From positions 558,001 through 622,000 of the forward strand of contig NZ_JAGTXB010000002.1 in assembly GCF_018224885.1 (NCBI RefSeq): a DNA stretch of 64,000 nt, in the 5' to 3' direction. The notes below the pieces were generated by a model. The model saw only the letters and a program-made list of their open reading frames with translations, made no database searches and was not told where the DNA came from. Position numbers and translations under genes: made by a program. This DNA is from Chitinophaga hostae (GTDB taxonomy: Bacteria; Bacteroidota; Bacteroidia; Chitinophagales; Chitinophagaceae). Numbering within the stretch: the stretch's first letter is position 1; each line of letters opens with the position of its first letter. Of this stretch, positions 54,230 through 63,020 are shown piece by piece.

Positions 54230-56305
54230 ATGAAAAGAAAAAAATTGCTGGCAGGGCTGCTCCTATGCCTGTCTACCGCTGTATTTGCGCAAGATTTTCC
54301 CGCAGTACAGCAGCTCGCGCAACGCCGGGTGCCCTGGCTGGCAAAATCGCTGGTGCTGAAAAATATACCGGCGGAAAATAGTAAAGACGTATTTGAAATT
54401 TCCACACCGGGTAAGCAGGTACAGATCGCCGCTTCCAGCCCAAGTGCAGCGGCAGCCGGGCTCAACTGGTACCTGAAGTACTATTGTAACCGGTCCATGT
54501 CGCATATGGGAGATAACCTGTCGCCGGTAACGCCCTTACCGGTAGTGAAACAGCCGGTGCATATCAATACCACCTATGATTATCGTTATGCGCTGAACTA
54601 TTGCACTATCAGTTATACCATGAGCTTTTATAGCTGGAAGGATTGGGAGCATGAGCTGGACTGGATGGCGCTTAACGGCGTGAATGTGATGCTGGCCACT
54701 ATAGGTACGGAAGCAGTGTGGCAGCATACGCTGGAGCGCCTGGGCTACAGCTCAGAGGAGGCGCGCCGTTTTGTGGCCGGACCCGGTTTTACGGCCTGGT
54801 GGCTCATGGGCAACCTGGAGGGCTGGGGCGGACCTGTAACCCAGCAAATGATAGATCAGCAAATGGCACTGGAAAAAAAGATACTGTCGCGTATGGATGG
54901 TTTGGGTATTGCACCTGTATTACAGGGCTTTTACGGAATGGTTCCTGTGAACCTGAAAGAGAAAATGCCGGTGAAAGTGATAGAGCAAGGTAAGTGGGCC
55001 GGTGGCTTCCAGCGGCCGGATTTCCTTATTCCCGGTGATAGTAACTTCACGAAGATGGCCGGTATCTACTATGAAGAACTGAAAAAATTATATGGCAGCA
55101 ATATCCGCTTCTTTGCCGGCGATCCTTTTCATGAAGGGGGTATCAGCAAAGGTGTGGACGTGAGCGCTGCTGCTGGTGTTATTCAGCAAACTATGCAGCA
55201 GCATTTTCCGGGCAGCACCTGGGTGCTGCAGGGCTGGCAGGCCAATCCTTCCGGCGCGTTGCTGGCGGGGCTTGATAAGTCTAAAGTGCTGGTGCAGGAA
55301 CTTTTTGGAGAAAATACCGCCAACTGGGAAACACGCAAAGGATATGAAGGCGCCCCATTTATCTGGTGCAGCGTCACCAATTTCGGCGAGAAGCTCGGGT
55401 TATATGGAAAGTTGCAGCGTTTTGCAGATGAAACCTGGCGTGCCGCGCATAGCCCCTACGCACCGCTGTTTAAAGGTGTAGGCATTATGCCTGAAGGCAT
55501 CCACAACAACCCGGTGATTTATGACCTGATACTGGAGCTGGCCTGGCACCCGGCAAAAGTGGAAGTAAAACACTGGATAAAATCATATGTACGTTACCGT
55601 TATGGTACTGATAATCCGCAGCTGCAGGAAGCCTGGCAGGGATTGCTGGCTACCGCTTACAGCAGTTTTCCACAGTACCAGGAAGGCCCCAACGAATCTG
55701 TTTTCTGTGCACGCCCAACCCTGAAAGATGTGCCGGTATCGTCCTGGGGTACGCGCAAACGTAACTACGACACGAAAGCTTTTGCGGCAGCCGTAGCTAC
55801 CTTTATGCAGGCGGCTCCAAAAATGAAAGGCAACGGCAACTATGAAATTGATGCGATCGATTTTCAACGGCAGGTAAATGCTAATCGCGGAGAAGAGATC
55901 TATGCCGCCATGGTAACCGCTTATGAGAAAAGAGATCTCGCCGCCTTCAAACAAACTTCCGGCAGCTTTTTGTCGCTCATGCAACAGCAGGACCTGTTAC
56001 TGAGTGGTAACAGCCATTTCCGCCTGGATACCTGGGTGAATGCTGCGCAACAAATGGGACAAACACCGGCAGAGAAAGCATTGCTGGTTAAAAACGCGAA
56101 AGTACAGCTCACCTATTGGGGGCCGGATAACAACCCCGCAACAGACCTCCACGAGTACGCCAACAAGGAGTGGGGCGGTTTAATACGGAGCTATTATATT
56201 CCCCGCTGGAAAATGTTTATCGCCACGCTCACCGCTGATTTGCAAGGCAAAGAAGCAAAGACGCCGGATATGTTCCAGTGGGAGAAGAGATGGACGGAGC
56301 AATAA
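54230..56305 (+). CDS. Alpha-N-acetylglucosaminidase (GH89)
   Basis: A secreted enzyme of 691 residues from the ATG at 54230 (signal MKRKKLLAGLLLCLSTAVFAQ); an upstream in-frame GTG at 54221 is less likely. NAGLU features are DYRYALNYCTISYTMSFYSW, DWMALNGVNVMLATIGTEAV and MGNLEGWGGPV, with likely catalytic Glu197 and Glu357 (VLVQELFGE). GH89 removes terminal alpha-GlcNAc from heparan sulfate or mucin-type glycans. It is stand-alone, with no susCD neighbour, and is followed after 10 bp by palindrome copy E. A TATCTTTA element at 54194 could be its -7 box. Confidence 0.93.
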   Translation: MKRKKLLAGLLLCLSTAVFAQDFPAVQQLAQRRVPWLAKSLVLKNIPAENSKDVFEISTPGKQVQIAASSPSAAAAGLNWYLKYYCNRSMSHMGDNLSPVTPLPVVKQPVHINTTYDYRYALNYCTISYTMSFYSWKDWEHELDWMALNGVNVMLATIGTEAVWQHTLERLGYSSEEARRFVAGPGFTAWWLMGNLEGWGGPVTQQMIDQQMALEKKILSRMDGLGIAPVLQGFYGMVPVNLKEKMPVKVIEQGKWAGGFQRPDFLIPGDSNFTKMAGIYYEELKKLYGSNIRFFAGDPFHEGGISKGVDVSAAAGVIQQTMQQHFPGSTWVLQGWQANPSGALLAGLDKSKVLVQELFGENTANWETRKGYEGAPFIWCSVTNFGEKLGLYGKLQRFADETWRAAHSPYAPLFKGVGIMPEGIHNNPVIYDLILELAWHPAKVEVKHWIKSYVRYRYGTDNPQLQEAWQGLLATAYSSFPQYQEGPNESVFCARPTLKDVPVSSWGTRKRNYDTKAFAAAVATFMQAAPKMKGNGNYEIDAIDFQRQVNANRGEEIYAAMVTAYEKRDLAAFKQTSGSFLSLMQQQDLLLSGNSHFRLDTWVNAAQQMGQTPAEKALLVKNAKVQLTYWGPDNNPATDLHEYANKEWGGLIRSYYIPRWKMFIATLTADLQGKEAKTPDMFQWEKRWTEQ

Positions 56306-56315
56306 ATGTGTGGTT

Positions 56316-56497
56316 TGTCTTGCCCAGGATTAAACTGATTTTGATGATTTTCAGGATTTTTTTCTTGTGACTTGTAAGATTTAAAAAAGATTAAAGGAGA
56401 TATAGGCGACCCGCTTTTATCTCCCCCAAATCTTTTAAAATCAAAAAACAAAAAAATCCTGAAAATCATCAAAATCAGTTTAATCCTGGGCAAGACA
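56316..56497. repeat. Long palindromic repeat, copy E (182 bp)
   Basis: tgtcttgcccaggattaaac at 56316 is mirrored up to 56497, and the outer arms pair through roughly 50 bp without mismatch. The interior is closest in layout to copy A. It starts 10 bp after the GH89 stop codon and precedes an ABC permease gene on the same strand. Confidence 0.9.
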
Positions 56498-56575
56498 TCC
56501 TGTTCAGAAATGAACGCCTGTTACTGAAAATGAACAAAACAACTGCTTGATTGAACATCTAAAACATTGATTATC

Positions 56576-56604
56576 AAAAGTGCCGGATTCCGGCACTTTT
56601 TTTA
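56576..56604 (+). terminator. Intrinsic terminator upstream of the permease gene
   Basis: A perfect 11-bp stem, aaaagtgccgg (56576-56586) and ccggcactttt (56590-56600), with a 3-nt loop and a T-run. It lies 27 bp before the chosen permease ATG, so transcription must start inside this short gap or read through. Confidence 0.8.
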
Positions 56605-56630
56605 TTGATACTCCTGCAAATCCTTATGCA

Positions 56631-59024
56631 ATGTTCAGGAACTATTGTAAAATCGCGTTTAGAAACCTGGTGAAAAATAAGTTCACTTCGTTTGTTAACA
56701 TAGGCGGCCTGGCCGTGAGCCTGGCCAGTTTCCTGATTATTTTACTTTACCTGAATTTCGAGCTGAGTTATGATCGCTGGGATCCTTCCCTGCAGCAGGT
56801 GTACCGGGTATCGCGGATATCTGCCAGGAATTATAATGATAACCCTACACCGGCGCCGCTGGCTCCGTTGTTGCAGCAATATATGCCTGAAGTTACAGCT
56901 TATACCCGTATCCAGCCTTCCGGTAGTTATGAGGCGCTGTTGGGTTATGGTGAAAAGAAGGTATACCAGAGAGATATCGTGATGGCCGACAGCGGATTTC
57001 TGCAGGTATTCCCTTACCGGCTGTTGGCCGGCCATGCGGCTACTGCTTTCCGTGAAAAGGGATCTGCGCTGATCACTCCGGAGTTGGCGAATAAATTATT
57101 TGGTAAGGAAGATCCCATTGGAAAGGTGATCCTGTTACGCAACCAGGTTCCTTTTACCATTACCGGGATAATAGCTACGGATGGGCCTTCGCATCTTCAC
57201 GCGTCCCTGGTGTTGCGTATGTCCGGGATGCCGGATAATAATGCCTGGTCCAATATTTCGTTTATTTCGTATATCCGTGTCAGAAAGGCCATGCCTTTGG
57301 CGGAACTGGAAGATAAAGCAAACCGTATTTTTTACGATTATCATGAAAAGAAAGATGGCAAAAGCTACGAAGCTTTTGTCGCCGCAGGGAACACGCCATC
57401 GCTGCTGATGGATGCGGTGAAGGATATCCACAATTTCCCGCGGTTTGGAAACAGCCCTTTCAAAACAACGATGATCCTTTTCTTGCTGGCAGGCTTACTG
57501 CTGTTGAGCGGCGCATTGAACTCCAGCAACCTGTCGCTCGTAAGAACCCTGCAGCGTTCACGGGAAGTGGGTGTACGAAAAGTACTGGGTTCCAGCACTA
57601 AACAGGTGCTGGGACAGTTCCTGCTGGAAGTATCCCTGCAATGCGGAATTAGCCTGTTGCTGGCATTTCTCCTCTGCGTAGTCACGTTACCGTTATTTAA
57701 TCAAACTTTTGGACTCTCGTTATCTTTCTCCCGGCAGATGCAATCCTATACTATGTTATGGCAATGCGCAGCTGCTTTGATAGCGATTGTCATCATTTCA
57801 GGGGTATATCCTGCATTGGTATTTGCACGGATGGGCGCCGTCAGGGTATTGAAAGGGAACTTTAGTATGGGTACTACGGGTAAGCATTTCAGCCGTTCGC
57901 TGATTGTAGTGCAATTTGCTGTATCCGTATTTTTTATCATCAGCGTGCTGGTGATGGCGCACCAGATGAATTTTATGAAGCACCGGGATATTGGTTTTAA
58001 TCCTGCCCAGGTAGTGCAGATTGAAGCAATGCAGCCTACCCGAGAAGAGAATTTTGATCAAACAAGGGCCAGGCTGCTGCGGATTCCGGGTGTGCAATAT
58101 GTGGCCAAAACCACGGCAGTTCCGGGCAGCGAGCGATTGGATACTTCGTCGATGGAGTTCCACTATGCCGGTAATAAAACAGCGCTGACCTCTGTACGCG
58201 TGAGTAATGATTTCTTCCTGACGTTGGGCATACGGGTGCTGCTGGGCAGAATGTTCAGCGAAGCGCATCCGGAAGACCAGGACAATACGGCTATTATCAA
58301 CGAGTCGGCTGCCAGAAGGCTCGGTGTACAGGCATCGGCGGTGGGATCGCAGATCAGCTATGCCGCCTGCGACAGCATCCCCTATGAAATAGTGGGCATA
58401 GTAAAGGATTTCCAGGTGCAGGGTTTCGATAGCCATGTACGGCCTACGTTATACAGTATTTCCAATAAACATTGCACATACCAGTCGGGTGGCGCTTTGC
58501 TGGTGAAAGTAGGTACTGCCAACCTGGATAAAACCCTGGTAGATATTAACCGGTTATGGGAAACGGTGGAACCGGGACTTCCCCTGCATTACTCTTTTCT
58601 CGACGATAATTTTCAGCGTTTGTTCAGCAACTACCAAAGGGTTCAATATATCATCCGGGTGTTTACCCTGATCTCCATTTTTATTGCGGTAATGGGTTTA
58701 TTGGCGTTGACGGCCTATGTTACGGAACAGCGTACCCGGGAAATAGGGATCCGTAAGGTATTGGGAGCAAGTGTGGGCGGTATTGTAGCACTGCTGTCAA
58801 AAGATTTCCTCATACTGGTGATTTTCTCGGTGCTGCTGGCGGCGCCGGTGGCGTGGTACCTGCTGGAACGCTGGCTGCAGGATTTTGCTTACCGGGTGGA
58901 GGTTAGCTGGTATCTTTTTGTGGTAGCCGGCGTAGGTGCTTTGCTGATCGCCCTGGTTACCGTGGGATTACGGGCATGGCGGGCGGCAAGTGTGAATCCA
59001 GTTCACAGTTTACGGGCCGATTGA
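56631..59024 (+). CDS. MacB/FtsX-type ABC transporter permease
   Basis: A 797-residue permease from the ATG at 56631 (MFRNYCKIAFRNLVKNKFTS). The frame opens upstream at a GTG inside a terminator hairpin, which I reject as start. It contains the MacB-type periplasmic core domain (about 95-250), an FtsX domain with TLQRSREVGVRKVLGSSTKQ and a second with QRTREIGIRKVLGASVGG near the C-terminus. The eight transmembrane helices pattern is typical. No ATPase gene is next to it, as is common for these Bacteroidetes orphans; the substrate is unknown. Confidence 0.9.
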   Translation: MFRNYCKIAFRNLVKNKFTSFVNIGGLAVSLASFLIILLYLNFELSYDRWDPSLQQVYRVSRISARNYNDNPTPAPLAPLLQQYMPEVTAYTRIQPSGSYEALLGYGEKKVYQRDIVMADSGFLQVFPYRLLAGHAATAFREKGSALITPELANKLFGKEDPIGKVILLRNQVPFTITGIIATDGPSHLHASLVLRMSGMPDNNAWSNISFISYIRVRKAMPLAELEDKANRIFYDYHEKKDGKSYEAFVAAGNTPSLLMDAVKDIHNFPRFGNSPFKTTMILFLLAGLLLLSGALNSSNLSLVRTLQRSREVGVRKVLGSSTKQVLGQFLLEVSLQCGISLLLAFLLCVVTLPLFNQTFGLSLSFSRQMQSYTMLWQCAAALIAIVIISGVYPALVFARMGAVRVLKGNFSMGTTGKHFSRSLIVVQFAVSVFFIISVLVMAHQMNFMKHRDIGFNPAQVVQIEAMQPTREENFDQTRARLLRIPGVQYVAKTTAVPGSERLDTSSMEFHYAGNKTALTSVRVSNDFFLTLGIRVLLGRMFSEAHPEDQDNTAIINESAARRLGVQASAVGSQISYAACDSIPYEIVGIVKDFQVQGFDSHVRPTLYSISNKHCTYQSGGALLVKVGTANLDKTLVDINRLWETVEPGLPLHYSFLDDNFQRLFSNYQRVQYIIRVFTLISIFIAVMGLLALTAYVTEQRTREIGIRKVLGASVGGIVALLSKDFLILVIFSVLLAAPVAWYLLERWLQDFAYRVEVSWYLFVVAGVGALLIALVTVGLRAWRAASVNPVHSLRAD

Positions 59025-59155
59025 TAGTTGAACAGTAAGCGCAGGGCTGTGTTAATTATAGTTAAAGCGGACGTGACGCATTACCATGCGGCACAATGAT
59101 TGCGGGACCTATATTATCACATCATCTGTCACTATTATAACTGTCAGCATTTCAT

Positions 59156-60655
59156 ATGCGGGAACCGGCCGGGATTAATCGTTTTTTTGACTATATCATC
59201 GCAAATAAGTGGATGACGGCAGCCATCCTTATCGTCGTTATACTAAGACTTTCCTTTATCGGTGTAATGGGCGCGATGCCACAGGATGCTTATTACTATT
59301 TCTACGGACAACATTTTGCGCTTTCCTATTTTGATCATCCGCCGGCTATTGCCTGGATTCTGCGGGCATTTACCGATTTGTTTGGCCGTCATGTATTTGT
59401 AATTAAGCTGGCCGATACGCTGGTAACGGCGGGAGCGCTGCTGGCTTTTTTCCGGCTCGCGCGTTGCTTTCTACCCCTGCGCAGGGCCTGGAACGGATTG
59501 CTGTTGCTGCTGGCTACTTTAATGGTGACGATCCTCTCGCTGGTATCCACTCCGGATGTACCGCTGCTGTTGTTCTGGAGTATTTCGCTGATAGCGGTAT
59601 ACCATGCGGTATTTGAAAACCGGAAACTATACTGGATATGGGCAGGCTTAGCTATGGGACTGGCTTTCGACAGCAAGTACACGGCAATATTTTTACCGGC
59701 AGGCGCGGTATTATTCCTGTTACTCTCGGAGGAGCATCGTCGTTATTTATGGTCGCCCTGGTTTTTTGCCAGCATTGTAGTGTTCGCGCTGACTATTTCG
59801 CCGGTGGTGATCTGGAATGTAGATAACCAGTTTGCCTCGTTCCGGTTTCAATCGTCCGAACGGGTAGGCGGTGTGGAATTCCATCCGCTGGACTTCTTCG
59901 GAGTGATTGGGCACCAGGCAGCTATATTGTTGCCGGTGTTGTTGGGGGCATTGTTTTACTACAGTTATAAATTTATCCGCAAGTATAAATGGCATACCAG
60001 CAGGGTGCCTGCCCGGCAGCTGTTCCTGTTATGTTTTTTTCTGCCCATTTTCGGGATTTTCCTGCTGATATCGCCGGTGTACTGGGTAAAGATCAACTGG
60101 ATGATGCCGGCCTATATTACCGGTATTATCTGGATCAGTACTTGGATAACGGTGAAATATATACGCTGGCAGTGGATCTGTTCTTTGGTGATACACCTGG
60201 CACTGGCTGCGGAGATCATTTTTTACCCGGTTCCTATTCACTCTGATGATACCATGATTGGCTGGAGTGGTTTGGGCGCGGGTGTTAAGAAACTGGCCGC
60301 ACAATATCCTGACGATTTTATTTTTTCTGCAGATGATTATAAAACCAGTGCGATGCTGAATTTATACCTGGGTCGCATGGTATATTCCAGGAATGTGATT
60401 GGTGAAAATGCACTTCAATTTGATTTTATAGGAACAGACATCCATACCCTCGAAGGCAGAAACGCCATTTTTATTAATTCCCTTACCGATGTAAAGGACG
60501 ATGTGGATGAACAGGCTTTTGTGGAAGAACTCGCTCCCTTTTTCAGTTCCGTTACGCCGTTGCCTCCCATTGTAGTGAAGCAGCAGGGCCGTGTGGTACG
60601 GAAGTTCCTCGTATTTCGCTGCATCGGCTACCGGCCGCCGCAGCCGAAAAGATGA
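59156..60655 (+). CDS. GT39-type membrane glycosyltransferase (ArnT/PMT-like)
   Basis: A 499-residue polytopic protein with about ten hydrophobic segments. The N-terminal region MPQDAYYYFYGQHFALSYFD then HPPAIAWILRAFTDLFG is the conserved acidic loop and helix of GT39/GT83 lipid-linked sugar transferases. FDSKYTAIFLPAGAVLFLLL is also typical. Members transfer sugars from undecaprenyl phosphate to lipid A or proteins. It is apparently monocistronic and the acceptor is unknown. Confidence 0.82.
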   Translation: MREPAGINRFFDYIIANKWMTAAILIVVILRLSFIGVMGAMPQDAYYYFYGQHFALSYFDHPPAIAWILRAFTDLFGRHVFVIKLADTLVTAGALLAFFRLARCFLPLRRAWNGLLLLLATLMVTILSLVSTPDVPLLLFWSISLIAVYHAVFENRKLYWIWAGLAMGLAFDSKYTAIFLPAGAVLFLLLSEEHRRYLWSPWFFASIVVFALTISPVVIWNVDNQFASFRFQSSERVGGVEFHPLDFFGVIGHQAAILLPVLLGALFYYSYKFIRKYKWHTSRVPARQLFLLCFFLPIFGIFLLISPVYWVKINWMMPAYITGIIWISTWITVKYIRWQWICSLVIHLALAAEIIFYPVPIHSDDTMIGWSGLGAGVKKLAAQYPDDFIFSADDYKTSAMLNLYLGRMVYSRNVIGENALQFDFIGTDIHTLEGRNAIFINSLTDVKDDVDEQAFVEELAPFFSSVTPLPPIVVKQQGRVVRKFLVFRCIGYRPPQPKR

Positions 60656-60708
60656 TGATGGTCATCTCAAAAAATGACAACAGTCAGTGGGCGGGTTAAT
60701 ACCCGTCA

Positions 60709-60739
60709 TTGTTCAGCCATGCAAACATAGGTAGTTTTA
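60709..60739 (+). promoter_or_regulatory. Promoter candidate TTG-N20-TAGTTTTA for the unknown gene pair
   Basis: TTG at 60709-60711 is followed after 20 bp by TAGTTTTA (60732-60739), seven of eight matches to TAnnTTTG with good spacing. It lies about 125 bp before the ATG at 60865. A 10-bp stem hairpin (60815-60843) sits in the leader. Confidence 0.4.
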
Positions 60740-60864
60740 CATCAGCAATCGGACATCCACCTGGAGTCCCTGAGCGTAAACAATTAATGAATGAACGGAG
60801 ATGTGCTGTTGAGAAGTATCACCGTTTCACTGGCGGTGATACTCTTTATCTGCAGATCTAAAAA

Positions 60865-61563
60865 ATGCAAATCATGTTTAGCGGATTAACTCCCAGTTCC
60901 CGGCAACGCAAATTTTGCGAAGGGTTTTTATTTTTTCCTATCAAACATTTACGTAAACACGGGAATTTTATTTTCAGACAATACGATCGTCGCTCGGGAG
61001 TGAAAGCATTGCTGGATATGAAATTGAATATATTGGACTACAATACCGGTCATGCTGAAAATATTGACCGTTATATTTCGCAGCGCGCCATGCCACAGGC
61101 GGGGCGGGTACTGGCCAATATGGAAGATTTTTATACCAGGATACAGGCGGAAGCCACTCATGTATCGGGGTCTTTACAGGACTTCAACGAGTTATTTATT
61201 CACTACTACCGCGAGGTAACAGTATATCACAGCGTGGTGTTACGCAACCTGAAAGAGGAATTAAAGCCATTGCTGAAACCAAAGAAGGGAGAAGCGTCGT
61301 TATCAGAACAGGGATATGATCATATTGCCAAGGTATATAAACTTGTAAAGGAGTTTGTATTACAGAGTAAAACTATTGTGCACTTGCTGGATGAAGTGTT
61401 GGTAAAAGAATATAATTTTCCGGAGATATCACATCAGCGTCAATTGATGGAGTTACAGTCGGATATTAAAGAAATGTATTTTGTTCAGAAGAACCTTTGC
61501 CAGCTGCTGAAAAGATGGGAAACCGACAAGAACCAGCATGGTCTTCAAACCTATTACAACTAG
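60865..61563 (+). CDS. Unrecognised helical protein
   Basis: A 232-residue soluble-looking protein without signal peptide or known motif. It is predicted from composition to be mostly alpha-helical, with charged helices such as YREVTVYHSVVLRNLKEELK and QLMELQSDIKEMYFVQKN. The gene is followed after 8 bp by another small helical protein and converges on a response-regulator gene. I do not recognise a family. It might take part in stress or signalling linked to that two-component pair, which is a guess from position only. An internal ATG at 61018 would give a shorter form. Confidence 0.65.
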   Translation: MQIMFSGLTPSSRQRKFCEGFLFFPIKHLRKHGNFIFRQYDRRSGVKALLDMKLNILDYNTGHAENIDRYISQRAMPQAGRVLANMEDFYTRIQAEATHVSGSLQDFNELFIHYYREVTVYHSVVLRNLKEELKPLLKPKKGEASLSEQGYDHIAKVYKLVKEFVLQSKTIVHLLDEVLVKEYNFPEISHQRQLMELQSDIKEMYFVQKNLCQLLKRWETDKNQHGLQTYYN

Positions 61564-61571
61564 TGTAAGAG

Positions 61572-61952
61572 ATGTCGTATGAACTGCAACGTGATCCGGA
61601 CCGTATTGCTTACCTGGAAGCCTGCAAAACGTGGATCCGGATCCTGAAAACCTTAAGAGAAGATAATGCATCGCTGATAAACCGTCTTGCGGCAGCGTTG
61701 AAGGAAAGTGCGCGCCGCTCTTTTATAGAAGAGGCGGAGGAGTTTCAGCTAAGGATGCTGGACCGGGAAGAGTCGATGGTACTGCTGCGCCATGAAATAG
61801 GAGAGCAGCTTGAGTGGCTGGAGAAACAGCCGTCTGGCATGTCGTGTCCTCATCCATATATAGTATTGCAAAATGATGTACAGGGAATGATACAGGAGCA
61901 TGAAAAGGTAAAGTTGGCTTTCCTGGTATTTGTTGCTGAAGAAAAAGTATAA
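61572..61952 (+). CDS. Small unrecognised helical protein
   Basis: A 126-residue protein, highly charged and helical (YLEACKTWIRILKTLREDNA, EEAEEFQLRMLDREESM), with a single Cys and no signal peptide. It lies 8 bp after the previous gene and presumably is co-transcribed with it. Its stop is 3 bp from the stop of the convergent response-regulator gene. The function is unknown. Confidence 0.65.
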   Translation: MSYELQRDPDRIAYLEACKTWIRILKTLREDNASLINRLAAALKESARRSFIEEAEEFQLRMLDREESMVLLRHEIGEQLEWLEKQPSGMSCPHPYIVLQNDVQGMIQEHEKVKLAFLVFVAEEKV

Positions 61953-61955
61953 TGT

Positions 61956-63020
61956 TTAGTTAATCATTTCCGTTAATTTTTTGATAGACAGGGACGCTAT
62001 CTGTCCTTCTTTTAAGGCGATCAGTCTTTCGTCCCTGAAATCGCCCAGTGTGCGTATCAGTGATTCCTTGGCAACTCCAGCCACTGCCGCAAGGTTTTCG
62101 CGGCTGATGTCAATCGTAAAATTTTTATCTCCTGCTGTATTGTATTTCTTATCCAGCGTGATCAGTGCTTCGGCCACTTTTTTCCGAAGGGAATTGTAGG
62201 CCAGCCCGATGAGCAGCTGTTCTTTTTCGGCCATTTCCCGGGAGAGCAGTTGTATAAATTTTCCCAGTACTTCCGGGTTGCTGCTGATCAGCTGCTGAAA
62301 ATCTTTATGAGGGATAACGGCCAGCAGGGAGTCTTCCATGGCCTCCGCATTCTCCTGGTAATTGCCACCTTCCAGCAACGCCGTATAGCCCAGGAAATCG
62401 CCTTCATTGTAGAGGCCCACGATCAGTTCTTTGCCGTCGTCGTTGCGCTTATAGGTTTTTACTTTTCCATGCAGCAGGTAATACAGGTATTCGGGCCTGT
62501 TACCGGCAGCATAAATATTCTGTTTCTTTTTATAGTGGTTGGTATTGCGGTCTTCCTTCAACAGGGAAAGCTGTGCTGTGCCGTTGCTGGCGGAGAGGAG
62601 TATATCTATTCCCTGCAAGCCGGTGGCCGGCGCCTGTTTTATTTCCGCGCATCTTTTCAGGCGGCTTTCGATAGCGCTCAGCAGCTCGGTGCCTTCAAAC
62701 GGTTTGGTGATGTAATCGTCGGCGCCCATTTCCATTCCTTTTCGTATATCCGTTCTTTCTGATTTGGCGGTCAGGAAAATAAAGGGGGTTGTTTGAAGGG
62801 CTTTGTTTTTATGCAGCATGTGTAACACGCCGTATCCATCCAGTACCGGCATCATGATATCGCATACGATGAGGTCGGGCAGGTGTTCTAAAGCCATAGA
62901 CACGCCTTCTTTTCCATTGGTAGCGGTGAGTACCTGGTAGTTGGCCAGTTCCAGGATCTCGGCCACGTTTTCACAGATAGCCACGTTATCTTCTATCAGC
63001 AATATTTTTTCCATGGTCAT
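61956..63020 (-). CDS. Response regulator fused to a Crp/Fnr-type effector
   Basis: A 354-residue hybrid regulator from the ATG at 63020, which overlaps the stop of the histidine kinase gene by one base (TGATG); an ATG at 63014 is possible. The receiver domain (4-120) has phospho-acceptor Asp54 in DLIVCDIMMPVLDGYG and Lys in YITKPFEGTELL. A cyclic-nucleotide-binding-like domain follows (about 145-265: LLHGKVKTYKRNDDGKELIV, GLYNEGDFLGYTALLEGG) and then a Crp helix-turn-helix (about 285-350: ISRENLAAVAGVAKESLIRT). It should bind DNA in response to the kinase. Confidence 0.92.
   Translation of the reverse strand: MTMEKILLIEDNVAICENVAEILELANYQVLTATNGKEGVSMALEHLPDLIVCDIMMPVLDGYGVLHMLHKNKALQTTPFIFLTAKSERTDIRKGMEMGADDYITKPFEGTELLSAIESRLKRCAEIKQAPATGLQGIDILLSASNGTAQLSLLKEDRNTNHYKKKQNIYAAGNRPEYLYYLLHGKVKTYKRNDDGKELIVGLYNEGDFLGYTALLEGGNYQENAEAMEDSLLAVIPHKDFQQLISSNPEVLGKFIQLLSREMAEKEQLLIGLAYNSLRKKVAEALITLDKKYNTAGDKNFTIDISRENLAAVAGVAKESLIRTLGDFRDERLIALKEGQIASLSIKKLTEMIN

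Noticed and set aside
56580-56630. GTG start at 56580 for the ABC permease
   Set aside because: It lies inside a perfect terminator hairpin; the ATG at 56631 gives the usual MFRNYxKIAFRNL beginning of this family.
60791-60889. 32-codon ORF with a hydrophobic stretch (VSLAVILFIC) overlapping the start of the gene at 60865
   Set aside because: Toxin-like in shape but overlaps a leader hairpin and the next start codon, and no start signal is seen.
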